From Anaerofilum sp. An201 (lineage in GTDB: Bacteria; Bacillota; Clostridia; Oscillospirales; Ruminococcaceae): DNA of 64,000 bases. The translations under genes and the position numbers were made by a program. This document shows, one piece after another, positions 57,274 through 64,000 of this stretch (positions are counted from its first letter, which is position 1; each line of letters begins with the position of its first letter). The notes under the pieces are model-generated. The model was not told the DNA's origin, searched no databases, and worked only from the letters and a program-made list of their open reading frames with translations. The stretch covers positions 61,555 through 125,554 of the forward strand of contig NZ_NFJT01000007.1 of NCBI RefSeq assembly GCF_002160015.1, in the 5' to 3' direction.

Positions 57274-58158
57274 ATGGTGCACCGCATGAACTTGCAGCCG
57301 GAGCCGTTTGAGAAGATCGCCGCCGGGCGCAAGACCATCGAGCTGCGGCTGCTGGACGAAAAGCGGCGGCAGCTGCAGCCGGGCGACCTGATCGAGTTCA
57401 CCAACACCGCCGACGGGCGCAACGTGCAGGCGATGGTGAAGGCGCTGCACCGGTTCGGCAGCTTCGCGCAGCTGTACGCCGCGCTGGACCTCTCGGCCTG
57501 CGGGTACGGCCCGGCGGACACGCCCTCCCCCCGCGACATGGAGCAGTACTACTCCCCCGCCGACGAGGCGCGCTGGGGCGTGGTGGGCATCGAGCTGCAT
57601 CTGCTGGACTGCGACGACCCGAAGGTGGTTCGCCTGAGCCGGTATCTGAGCATGCTGCTGCGCCACCGGCCGGAGGCCGCCGGCCTGACCCTGGACCCCC
57701 ACGGCTGGGCGCAGGTGGACCTTCTGCTGGAGGGCGTGAACAAAAAATACGACCTGACGATGGATCTCCTCGAAAAGATCGTTGCGGCCGACCACAAGCA
57801 GCGCTATTCCTTCAGCGCCGACAAAACCCGCATCCGCGCCAACCAGGGGCATTCGGTCCCGGTGGATGTGGAACTGGAGCAGGCGCAGCCGCCCGACGTG
57901 CTGTGGCACGGCACCGCCGAAAAATACATCGACAGCATCCGCCGGCAGGGTCTGCTGCCCCGCACCCGCCTGTATGTGCATCTCTCGCCCGATCCCGAAA
58001 CGGCCGCGGCGGTGGGGCGGCGGCACGGCAAGCTGGTGATTCTGCGGGTGGATGCCCGCGCCATGCAGGCCGACGGGCTGCGGTTTTACCGCTCGGTGAA
58101 CGGGGTGTGGCTGACGGAGCGTGTGCCCCCGCAGTATCTGGAAGAGATTCCCTTGTGA
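57274..58158 (+). CDS. ASCH domain fused to KptA/Tpt1 RNA 2'-phosphotransferase
   Basis: A 294-residue two-domain protein. Residues ~1-112 are an ASCH domain (MNLQPEPFEKIAAGRKTIELRLLDEKRRQLQPGDLIEFTN; the EKI..G.KTIE.R pattern). Residues ~115-294 are KptA: LSRYLSMLLRHRPEAAGLTLDPHGWAQVDLLL, RANQGHSVPVD, LWHGT and the final RSVNGVWLTERVPPQYL. KptA removes a 2'-phosphate from RNA using NAD and may also ADP-ribosylate nucleic acids. ASCH domains bind modified nucleotides or RNA. The fusion suggests coupled RNA recognition and repair. GAAGGAGGGAG supports ATG 57274. Confidence 0.9.
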   Translation: MVHRMNLQPEPFEKIAAGRKTIELRLLDEKRRQLQPGDLIEFTNTADGRNVQAMVKALHRFGSFAQLYAALDLSACGYGPADTPSPRDMEQYYSPADEARWGVVGIELHLLDCDDPKVVRLSRYLSMLLRHRPEAAGLTLDPHGWAQVDLLLEGVNKKYDLTMDLLEKIVAADHKQRYSFSADKTRIRANQGHSVPVDVELEQAQPPDVLWHGTAEKYIDSIRRQGLLPRTRLYVHLSPDPETAAAVGRRHGKLVILRVDARAMQADGLRFYRSVNGVWLTERVPPQYLEEIPL

Positions 58159-58170
58159 TAAAACAGGCAG

Positions 58171-58203
58171 CGGCCGGAGCGTGTGTGCTCCGGCCGTTTG
58201 TTT
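58171..58203 (+). terminator. terminator of the ASCH-KptA gene
   Basis: CGGCCGGAGC / GCTCCGGCCG around a GTGTGT loop, followed by TTTGTTTG. Confidence 0.8.
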
Positions 58204-58213
58204 GTGGAAGCGG

Positions 58214-58285
58214 TGTTTTGGCGGTAGGGCTGGCTTCCCCCTGGGGGGAAGCTGTCGCCGGATGGCGACTGATGAGGGGAGGGCT
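58214..58285 (+). repeat. intergenic repeat, module B
   Basis: GTAGGGCTGGCTTCCCCCTGGGGGGAAG, GTCGCCGGATGGCGAC, TGATGAGGGG. A trailing GCCATCCGCCCC near 58340 may be a decayed module A. The 328-base gap otherwise holds only the leader of the kinase gene. Confidence 0.85.
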
Positions 58286-58486
58286 TGCCCACTTTTGCCG
58301 AGGGCAGGTACAGAGGAAGCGGAAAGACGTAACGCCATCCGCCCCAGCTGCCTTTTTATTCTATTTTCACCGCACTGCATCTGTTCTTCCACAAACTTTT
58401 GTGGTATTTTTAAAGAAAACTGTGTGATCCTGTCTGTTTTTTCCCAGCACCGCGATATTTTGTCGGCACAAAGGAGCGTTCTCCCC

Positions 58487-59926
58487 ATGTCCATCACCAA
58501 AAACTATACCGGTCTCACTCTGCAGGGGACCACCGGCACAAGCTATACCGTCGGCGCCGCGGTGTCGGGCGGCGAAGGAGGCGAGGGGCGCGTCTATCGT
58601 CTGCGCGGCCTGCCCGACCTGGCCGCCAAGATCTACCACGAAGACCGCTACACCTATCCGCCCCGCGACCGCACGTATATGGACCGCAAGCTCAAGGCGA
58701 TGCTGCGGCTGCACCCCAGCGCCGCACACAGCCTGGCCTGGCCGGTGGACGTGCTGTATCTGCGCGGGCGGATGGTGGGATATGTGATGCCGCTGATCCG
58801 GTCGATGCACAAGATCTACGACGTATGCCGCCCGGACTCCCGCCGGCAGCTGTTCCCGCAATGGAGCTGGAACGATCTGGTGAAGGTGGCCCGCAACCTG
58901 AGCCGGTGCCTTGCGCTCCTGCATCAAAACGGCATCGTGGCGGGCGACCTGAACCCCAACAATATTTTTGTGGACCACCTCGGCGCGGTGGTCCTGATCG
59001 ACACCGACTCCTTCGACATCACCGATCCCGTCACCCGGGAACACTTCCCCTGCACGGTGGGGACAGCGGAGATGCTGGCGCCCGAGCTGCAGAAGGTGCG
59101 GGATCTGCGCTCCCCGCAGGCGCGTTTTTCCGCACAGAGCGACGATTTTTCGCTGGCCATTTATATTTTCCTCCTTCTGATGAACAACTACCACCCCTTC
59201 TACTGCCGACAGCGGCGCGGCGCGCCCTCCTCGTCCGGCGGCTTTGCCGGCAACGCCAACATCCTGCGCGGGCGCTGTGTGTATCTGCGCAGAGCGGGCG
59301 GCAGCCTTCCCCCGCGCGGCGCGCCCTCCTTCTCCCTGCTGCCGGTGCGGGTCCGCGTGCTGTTTGCGAACACCTTCTCCTACACCGAGCGCACCGCCTG
59401 CTCCCGCGCCGCCATCGCACGCCGCACTTCGGCGCAGACCTGGTACACGGCGCTGGCCGCCCTCCAGCGCGCGCCGCTGCGCCGCTGCAGGCGGGACCCT
59501 TCCCACCTGTACCCCGCCCACAACTTCCGCTGCCCGTGGTGCGCCGCCGAGAAAGACTACCCGTCGGCTTCCCCGGCCCCGCCTCCCCGCACAGCCCCCG
59601 CCGGCCGCCGCCGGAAGGTCATCTCCCGGAGCACCTGGCCGCTGCGCGTGTTCTGCATCCTGGCCGGCGGCGCCGGATGGCTGGCGGCCGCGCCCTTCCT
59701 GTGGGGGTGGATCGCTTCCCTCTTCCCCGCTCTGTCGCCGGCCGGGCCGGCGGTGCTGTGCATCCCGGGCGCTCTGCTCGGGCTGGCGGCGGGATGCGGG
59801 CTGGCGCGCGGGTATGCACATTCCCGCCGCTCCTTCCCCTACTGGCTGGGCGCGGGGCTTGTGTGTGCGGCCGCGCCGCTGCTTGTGCTGCTGCTCGCAG
59901 GGTTCCTCGCGCCGGCCGCGGGCTGA
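58487..59926 (+). CDS. protein kinase-like protein with zinc-ribbon and C-terminal membrane segments (TerY-P type)
   Basis: A 479-residue protein. The kinase fold is divergent but readable: glycine loop GGEGGEGRVYRL, ATP Lys in LAAKIYH, catalytic loop GDLNPNNIFVD (HRD replaced), metal Asp in IDTDSFDI, and CTVGTAEMLAPELQ in the activation region. Near residues 345-365 a CRRDPSHLYP...CPWC motif resembles a zinc knuckle. The last ~100 residues hold three or four membrane helices. It is a paralogue of the second kinase gene at 61597. With vWA and PP2C neighbours it fits the TerY-P/YegI triad. AAAGGAG precedes ATG 58487. Confidence 0.85.
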   Translation: MSITKNYTGLTLQGTTGTSYTVGAAVSGGEGGEGRVYRLRGLPDLAAKIYHEDRYTYPPRDRTYMDRKLKAMLRLHPSAAHSLAWPVDVLYLRGRMVGYVMPLIRSMHKIYDVCRPDSRRQLFPQWSWNDLVKVARNLSRCLALLHQNGIVAGDLNPNNIFVDHLGAVVLIDTDSFDITDPVTREHFPCTVGTAEMLAPELQKVRDLRSPQARFSAQSDDFSLAIYIFLLLMNNYHPFYCRQRRGAPSSSGGFAGNANILRGRCVYLRRAGGSLPPRGAPSFSLLPVRVRVLFANTFSYTERTACSRAAIARRTSAQTWYTALAALQRAPLRRCRRDPSHLYPAHNFRCPWCAAEKDYPSASPAPPPRTAPAGRRRKVISRSTWPLRVFCILAGGAGWLAAAPFLWGWIASLFPALSPAGPAVLCIPGALLGLAAGCGLARGYAHSRRSFPYWLGAGLVCAAAPLLVLLLAGFLAPAAG

Positions 59927-60069
59927 TCTGCCGGACGTCCGGTTTCGATGCGATCGGCCCCTTTTCCTCCACTCTCACCAAAAACCGCCTTTTCTCTCAC
60001 AGAAAAACCCCGTATACTGAAATCACAGCAAACGAAGCGCTGCATCAAGTCAAAAAGGAGTGTTGCAAA

Positions 60070-60774
60070 ATGCCATCCCGTCATGAGATCCTCTCCCCCC
60101 TCCCTCCCGTCAACCCCGGTGAGATGCATGTTCCCTGCGTCCTCCTCGTGGACAACTCGGACTCTCTCAACTGCAAAGGCCCCAATGGCCGGGTCCCCAT
60201 CGACGAGCTGAACGACGGCCTGGTCGCCTTCCGCAAAGCGCTGGACGACAACCCCCTGGCGCTGGGGCGCGCCGATATCTCCATCATCACCTTCAACTCC
60301 ACCGTGCAGACCCAGCTGCCCTTCGCGCCCGCCGCGAACTACGTTGCCCCCACCCTCACCGCTTCCGGGTGCACCGCCATGAACCAGGGCATCCTCACCG
60401 CCCTGGACGCCATCGAGGCCCGCAAGAGCGAATATAAGAACCTGGGCATTCCGTATTACCGGCCCTGGCTCTTTCTCCTGACGGACGGCCTGCCCACGGA
60501 CGGGCGCTACGAGAGCGAGGCCAAGCGCCGCCTGCACGAGGCTTTGCAGAACAAGAAGCTCAACTTCTTCCCGATGGGCGTTGGAAACGCCGATATCGCC
60601 CACCTGAAGAGCTACACCGCCGACGGCAGCGGCCGTGTGCTGAAAGCCTCCGCCACCCACTTCAAGGAAGCCTTCGTCTGGGTGTCCAACAGCATCGGCC
60701 TGGTGGTCAATTCCGACCCCCGCCTGGGCACCGTCAACCTGGAGCCCACCCCCTCCAACGTAGCGCTGCTGTGA
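60070..60774 (+). CDS. vWA domain protein, TerY/YegL-like
   Basis: A 234-residue von Willebrand factor A protein with an intact MIDAS: DNSDS (DxSxS), the Thr in SGCTAMNQ and LTDGLPTD. It opens with a HEILSPLPPVNPGEMHVPCVLLVDNS region, as in TerY. vWA proteins of this type work with a kinase and PP2C phosphatase. A TATACT -10-like element at about 60012 lies upstream, so vWA1-vWA2-kinase2-PP2C may have its own promoter. It is a paralogue of the next gene; both end in a similar 'P..IALL/NVALL' tail. Confidence 0.9.
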   Translation: MPSRHEILSPLPPVNPGEMHVPCVLLVDNSDSLNCKGPNGRVPIDELNDGLVAFRKALDDNPLALGRADISIITFNSTVQTQLPFAPAANYVAPTLTASGCTAMNQGILTALDAIEARKSEYKNLGIPYYRPWLFLLTDGLPTDGRYESEAKRRLHEALQNKKLNFFPMGVGNADIAHLKSYTADGSGRVLKASATHFKEAFVWVSNSIGLVVNSDPRLGTVNLEPTPSNVALL

Positions 60775-60824
60775 GGCGCGCCCCGCCCGAACCTCCCTCT
60801 GTGATCTGTGAAAGGAGCATCTCT

Positions 60825-61517
60825 ATGCCTGCTGACAACCTCTCCATCCCTCCCGTAAATCCGGGCGAGCCGCATCTGCCGGTGGTGGTCCTGGCCGACA
60901 CCTCCCTCTCGCTGGAGCTGACCGGCGCGATCGACAAGCTGAACCAGGGCATCCAGGAGTTCTGCACCGCGCTGCGCAGCGACCCCCTCGCCTCCGGCCG
61001 GGTGGACGTGTGCCTGATGAGCTTTGGCGACCACGTGGAAACGGTGGTGCCCTTCTGTCCGGCCTCCTCCTTCCAGCCCCCCGCTCTCACCGCCGACGGG
61101 GAGACCTGCTTCAACGCCGCCATCATCGCCGCGCTGGACGCCATCCGGCAGCGCCGCCAGGTGTATTTCGAGGCCGGCATCGCCTCCTACATTCCCTGGG
61201 TCGTTGCCATCACGGACGGCGTCCCCACCGATACCGAGCTGGAAGCCGAAGCGCGCAGCCGTCTGGAGGAGCTGTACAGCCGCAACAAGCTGGTGTTCCT
61301 GCCGATGGGCGTCGGCTCGGCGGATTTCGATATCCTGAAAAGCTACACGCGCAAGGGCGAAGGCGTTGTGATGGCCGCCAAGGCCGAGAACTTCGCCGCG
61401 GGCTTCCAGTATATTTCCGACAGCCTCAGCGACCTGGCCCACAAGAGCCCCGCCGCGCCCCCGCAGCTGATCTGCAGCAACTCCTCCACCTGCCCCCAGC
61501 CCATCGCACTGCTGTGA
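60825..61517 (+). CDS. second vWA domain protein, TerY/YegL-like
   Basis: A 230-residue vWA protein, paralogous to the one 50 bases upstream. The MIDAS is DTSLS, the Thr is in DGETCFNAAI and the Asp in ITDGVPTD. PMGVGSADFDILKSYTRKGEG parallels PMGVGNADIAHLKSYTADGSG of the first copy. The conserved C-terminal tail SSTCPQPIALL, with Cys residues, differs from the first copy. GAAAGGAGC supports ATG 60825. Two vWA proteins may form a hetero-complex or serve the two kinases separately. Confidence 0.9.
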   Translation: MPADNLSIPPVNPGEPHLPVVVLADTSLSLELTGAIDKLNQGIQEFCTALRSDPLASGRVDVCLMSFGDHVETVVPFCPASSFQPPALTADGETCFNAAIIAALDAIRQRRQVYFEAGIASYIPWVVAITDGVPTDTELEAEARSRLEELYSRNKLVFLPMGVGSADFDILKSYTRKGEGVVMAAKAENFAAGFQYISDSLSDLAHKSPAAPPQLICSNSSTCPQPIALL

Positions 61518-61596
61518 GCCCGGGCGGGGCGGCGGCCCTCCTGTCCGCCCCGTTCCCGGCGCCTGATTCCCGCTGTTGAAAGAGGAGGTTTTCCCC

Positions 61597-62820
61597 ATGA
61601 CGCTGCAACCCGGCTCTGCTCTCACCGGCCTGCGCGGCGACCGGTATATCCTTGGCCCCGAAAAGGGCAAGGGCGGCGAGGGCATCGTCTACGCCGTGAA
61701 AAACAAACCGTCGCTGGCGGCCAAGATCTACAAGGCTCCCAACGGGATGCTCGAGCGCAAGCTCAAGTGCATGGTCGACCATGCCGTCAGCCCCTATATC
61801 GACGGCAAACTGATGCTTGCCTGGCCGCAGGACGTTCTGTATTCCAACGGCCGCTTTGCAGGCTATACCATGCCGCTGGTGAAGGATGTCAGCCCGATCT
61901 ATGTTCTGTGCCGCAACAATCCCGACCACGTGAACGACTGCCACACCCTGTTCCCCACCTACCGCTGGTCCTACTCGGTGGTGGTGGCCTATCACCTCGC
62001 CTGGGTGGTGGACCATATCCACAAAAACCACTATGTCCTGGGCGACATGAACAGCAACAACATCGTGATCCACAAGGACGGCTCCGTGACGATCCTGGAC
62101 GTCGATTCCTTCGACATCTGCGACCCCGTCACCGGCGAGCACTTCCCCTGCACGGTGGGCCTGCCGGAGTTCCTTGCGCCGGAGCTGCAGGTGCCCGATC
62201 TGCGCCGCGCAAAATTCAGCGAACACAGCGACGATTTTGCGCTGGCGATCCACATCTTCCAGCTTTTGATGAACAACTACCACCCCTTCAATTCCCGCAC
62301 GCTGAGCGAATACAAGCGGTCCACGCCGCTCAACCCGCAGCAGATGAACATCGTCCAGGGCAACTGCCCCTACGTCAAGCAGATCCCCAACGTGACAAGG
62401 CCGGTGGGCGCGCCCTCCCTGCAGTTCCTGCCCGCCCGGATCCAGACCGCCTTCCGCACCACCTTCAACTACGACGAGATCAACGCGCTCTCCCGCATCT
62501 CGTCCCGCGTTTCGGCCGATATGTGGCGGCAGCTGCTGTACGACCTCTACGAGCGCATCCGCAAGGGCGAGATGAAGGTGTGCGGCAACAACCCCGAGCA
62601 CATGTATTTCCCCAGTCACGGCGGCTGCCCCTTCTGCCTTGCTCAGCAGGCGGCCCCCGCCTCCGGCAGCGGCGCCAGCGCCAGCACCGCGCCGCCCCCT
62701 TCGTCCTCCGTCACGCGCTCGGTGCGCTCCGGCAGCGTCACGCGTTCTTCCCCCGCGCCCGTCTCCGGGTCCGGCAAAAAAGCCGGCCGTCTCTCCTTCT
62801 TCAAATCTCTCCTCTCCTGA
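61597..62820 (+). CDS. second protein kinase-like protein with C-terminal zinc-ribbon motif
   Basis: A 407-residue kinase-like protein. Glycine loop GKGGEGIVYAV, Lys in LAAKIYK, catalytic loop LGDMNSNNIVIH, metal Asp in LDVDSFDI, and CTVGLPEFLAPELQ. A CGNNPEHMYFPSHGGCPFC motif near residues 325-345 is a probable zinc knuckle shared with kinase 1. The tail is Ser/Thr/Pro/Arg-rich (possible phospho-sites) and, unlike kinase 1, has no membrane helices. GAGGAGG supports ATG 61597. The pair suggests one membrane-bound and one soluble kinase. Confidence 0.87.
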   Translation: MTLQPGSALTGLRGDRYILGPEKGKGGEGIVYAVKNKPSLAAKIYKAPNGMLERKLKCMVDHAVSPYIDGKLMLAWPQDVLYSNGRFAGYTMPLVKDVSPIYVLCRNNPDHVNDCHTLFPTYRWSYSVVVAYHLAWVVDHIHKNHYVLGDMNSNNIVIHKDGSVTILDVDSFDICDPVTGEHFPCTVGLPEFLAPELQVPDLRRAKFSEHSDDFALAIHIFQLLMNNYHPFNSRTLSEYKRSTPLNPQQMNIVQGNCPYVKQIPNVTRPVGAPSLQFLPARIQTAFRTTFNYDEINALSRISSRVSADMWRQLLYDLYERIRKGEMKVCGNNPEHMYFPSHGGCPFCLAQQAAPASGSGASASTAPPPSSSVTRSVRSGSVTRSSPAPVSGSGKKAGRLSFFKSLLS

Positions 62821-62922
62821 CCTCTTTCCCGCCGGGCCGCCATCTCCGTGCGCAACGCCTCCTTTGCGCCGCATGGCGCGCCCCGGGAACGAGGACCCGC
62901 CGCTGTTTTATGGAGGTTGCTT

Positions 62923-64000
62923 ATGAACGATCACTTTGAGCAAGCCCGCCCGGCTTCCGAGGCGCCGTCCCATCCGGACGCCCAACCAGACCCTCCCGCA
63001 CCGCCCGCCGACCCCGCGCAGACCGCGTCGGACCCCCCCGCCCAGACCGGCCGCGCCGACAGCTACGGCAACGGCATGTTCAGCGTGGTGGCGCTGTCGC
63101 TGCAGGGGGCCTCGCACGAAAAGAAAAACATCCCCTGCCAGGACTACTGCAACTACCTCTACATCGAGGAGCTGCAGATCCTGGTGGCCGCCGTCGCCGA
63201 CGGCGTGGGAAGCTGCGCTCTGTCCCACTGGGGGGCCTATACGGCGGTGGAGCGCGCCCTCTCCTTCCTGAAAGAGGCGCTGCTCGCGCCCGGCGAGGAC
63301 GGCCGCCCCCGCGGCATGGCCAGCTCGCAGGAGGGCGGGCGGATGATGCGCGAAGCCTTTTCGGCCGCTTTGGAGGCCGTGGAGGACAAGGCCGCCGAGA
63401 TGCAGCGGCTTTCGTACAGTTTCCAGTCCACCCTCACGGTGGCGATCTACGACGGAAAGACCCTCCTGTACGGCCACGCCGGCGACGACGGCATCGTCGC
63501 CCAGCAAGCCGACGGGAGCTACGGGATGACCACCTCCCGCATGAAAGGGGAGGAGGCGTCCAGCGTCTGCCCGCTCCAGATCGGCCCCGACAAATGGCAG
63601 GTGGGCGTCACCATCAACGAGGACATCAGCGGTTTTCTCATGGCCACCGACGGCGTGCTGGACAGCTTTGTGGACAGCGCGGCGCACCACAGCCGCGTGT
63701 ACTATCCGTTCATGGAATCTGTGCTGTATCCGCTGTGCGCAGACGGCGAAACCCCCGGGGAGAACGCCCGGCAGGTGCTGGACAAGCTGCGCGAAACGCT
63801 GCTTTCGGACGGGTACCGCCGCCAGGTCACCGACGACATCACCCTGCTGGCCGTGACCAACAACCTGCTGATGAACAACGGCGTGCGCCCCGTTTTCGAC
63901 CAGAAAAAGTGGGACGAAGACACCGCCGCCTATGCCCGGCAGGTGCACGAAAAGCTGTATGGAACACAGCCCGCCGCCCCGCCGCAGGAGCCGGCCGCCC
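62923..64000 (+). CDS. PP2C-type protein phosphatase (C-terminus beyond window)
   Basis: At least 359 residues, still open at the window edge. After a Pro/Ala-rich disordered start (~45 residues) comes a PP2C_2 domain: GASHEKKNIPCQDYC, VAAVADGVGSCALSHWGA (metal Asp), GHAGDDGIV, FLMATDGVLDSF and VTDDITLLAV, with the metal-binding Asp residues in place. It would reverse phosphorylation by the two kinases. A second Pro-rich stretch begins near the edge, so more domains may follow. TGGAGG precedes ATG 62923. Confidence 0.9.
   Translation, partial: MNDHFEQARPASEAPSHPDAQPDPPAPPADPAQTASDPPAQTGRADSYGNGMFSVVALSLQGASHEKKNIPCQDYCNYLYIEELQILVAAVADGVGSCALSHWGAYTAVERALSFLKEALLAPGEDGRPRGMASSQEGGRMMREAFSAALEAVEDKAAEMQRLSYSFQSTLTVAIYDGKTLLYGHAGDDGIVAQQADGSYGMTTSRMKGEEASSVCPLQIGPDKWQVGVTINEDISGFLMATDGVLDSFVDSAAHHSRVYYPFMESVLYPLCADGETPGENARQVLDKLRETLLSDGYRRQVTDDITLLAVTNNLLMNNGVRPVFDQKKWDEDTAAYARQVHEKLYGTQPAAPPQEPAA

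Overview
The window is GC-rich, gene-dense Gram-positive DNA. It has an NusG/L11/L1/L10/L12 cluster behind rpmG and secE, strong AGGAGG ribosome-binding sites, sigma-A promoters, a Firmicutes L10 leader, a lysine riboswitch and a PTS enzyme I. It also has many strict-anaerobe functions: radical SAM enzymes, an anaerobic sulfatase maturase, a molybdenum hydroxylase and a corrinoid protein with its activator. Together with a dispersed GC-rich intergenic repeat, this points to a clostridial Oscillospiraceae/Ruminococcaceae bacterium of the Gemmiger-Subdoligranulum-Faecalibacterium type. The taxonomic placement is inference.

Layout. 0-3.4 kb: an unidentified gene end, HU, a DEAD-box helicase and two GNAT acetyltransferases. 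3.4-6.8 kb: a RiPP-like locus on the minus strand (GTG-started PqqD-like protein, 140-residue Cys-containing leader peptide/protein, attenuator hairpin, radical SAM/SPASM enzyme) behind a serine recombinase. 7-19 kb: housekeeping genes, including a LysRS with a C-terminal tRNA-binding domain, GreA, a LytM-like protein without its metal ligands, an XRE regulator, an EF-G-like GTPase with altered G motifs, NAD(P)HX dehydratase, sirtuin, ZIP transporter, CYTH protein and an RlmI-like methyltransferase. 19.6-23.2 kb: rpmG-secE-nusG-rplKA-rplJL, all on the minus strand. 23.4-27.6 kb: ddl-murI-DUF1934-argS. 28-31.7 kb: tRNA-Ser, PTS enzyme I, Nudix, xpt. 31.8-35.4 kb: a three-subunit xanthine-dehydrogenase-type operon divergent from xpt.

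35.5-39.2 kb: MutT-like Nudix, exonuclease III, a GNAT-MnmM fusion and HtrA. 39.3-44.5 kb: a corrinoid-themed block. A PocR/AraC regulator, a DUF4430 lipoprotein-sized protein and an ECF S component face a corrinoid protein, a DUF2284 protein and an ASKHA corrinoid activator. 45-47 kb: an NhaC-family transporter under a lysine riboswitch, so probably a lysine transporter. 47.3-52.7 kb: a heterodimeric ABC exporter, a GntR regulator and a sulfatase-maturase-like radical SAM enzyme. 52.9-53.2 kb: a ribbon-helix-helix protein beside an operator-like repeat array. 53.4-56.3 kb: a CoA locus (coaX, ECF S component, coaBC). 56.3-58.2 kb: an EamA transporter and an ASCH-KptA fusion. 58.5-64 kb: an expanded TerY-P type signalling locus (kinase, two vWA proteins, second kinase, PP2C phosphatase) that runs off the window.

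At least twelve intergenic sites carry one GC-rich palindromic repeat. Most lie just after a terminator at gene 3' ends. The most noteworthy systems are the RiPP-like locus, the double TerY-P locus, the corrinoid block without its methyltransferase, and several domain fusions or motif-degenerate enzymes.
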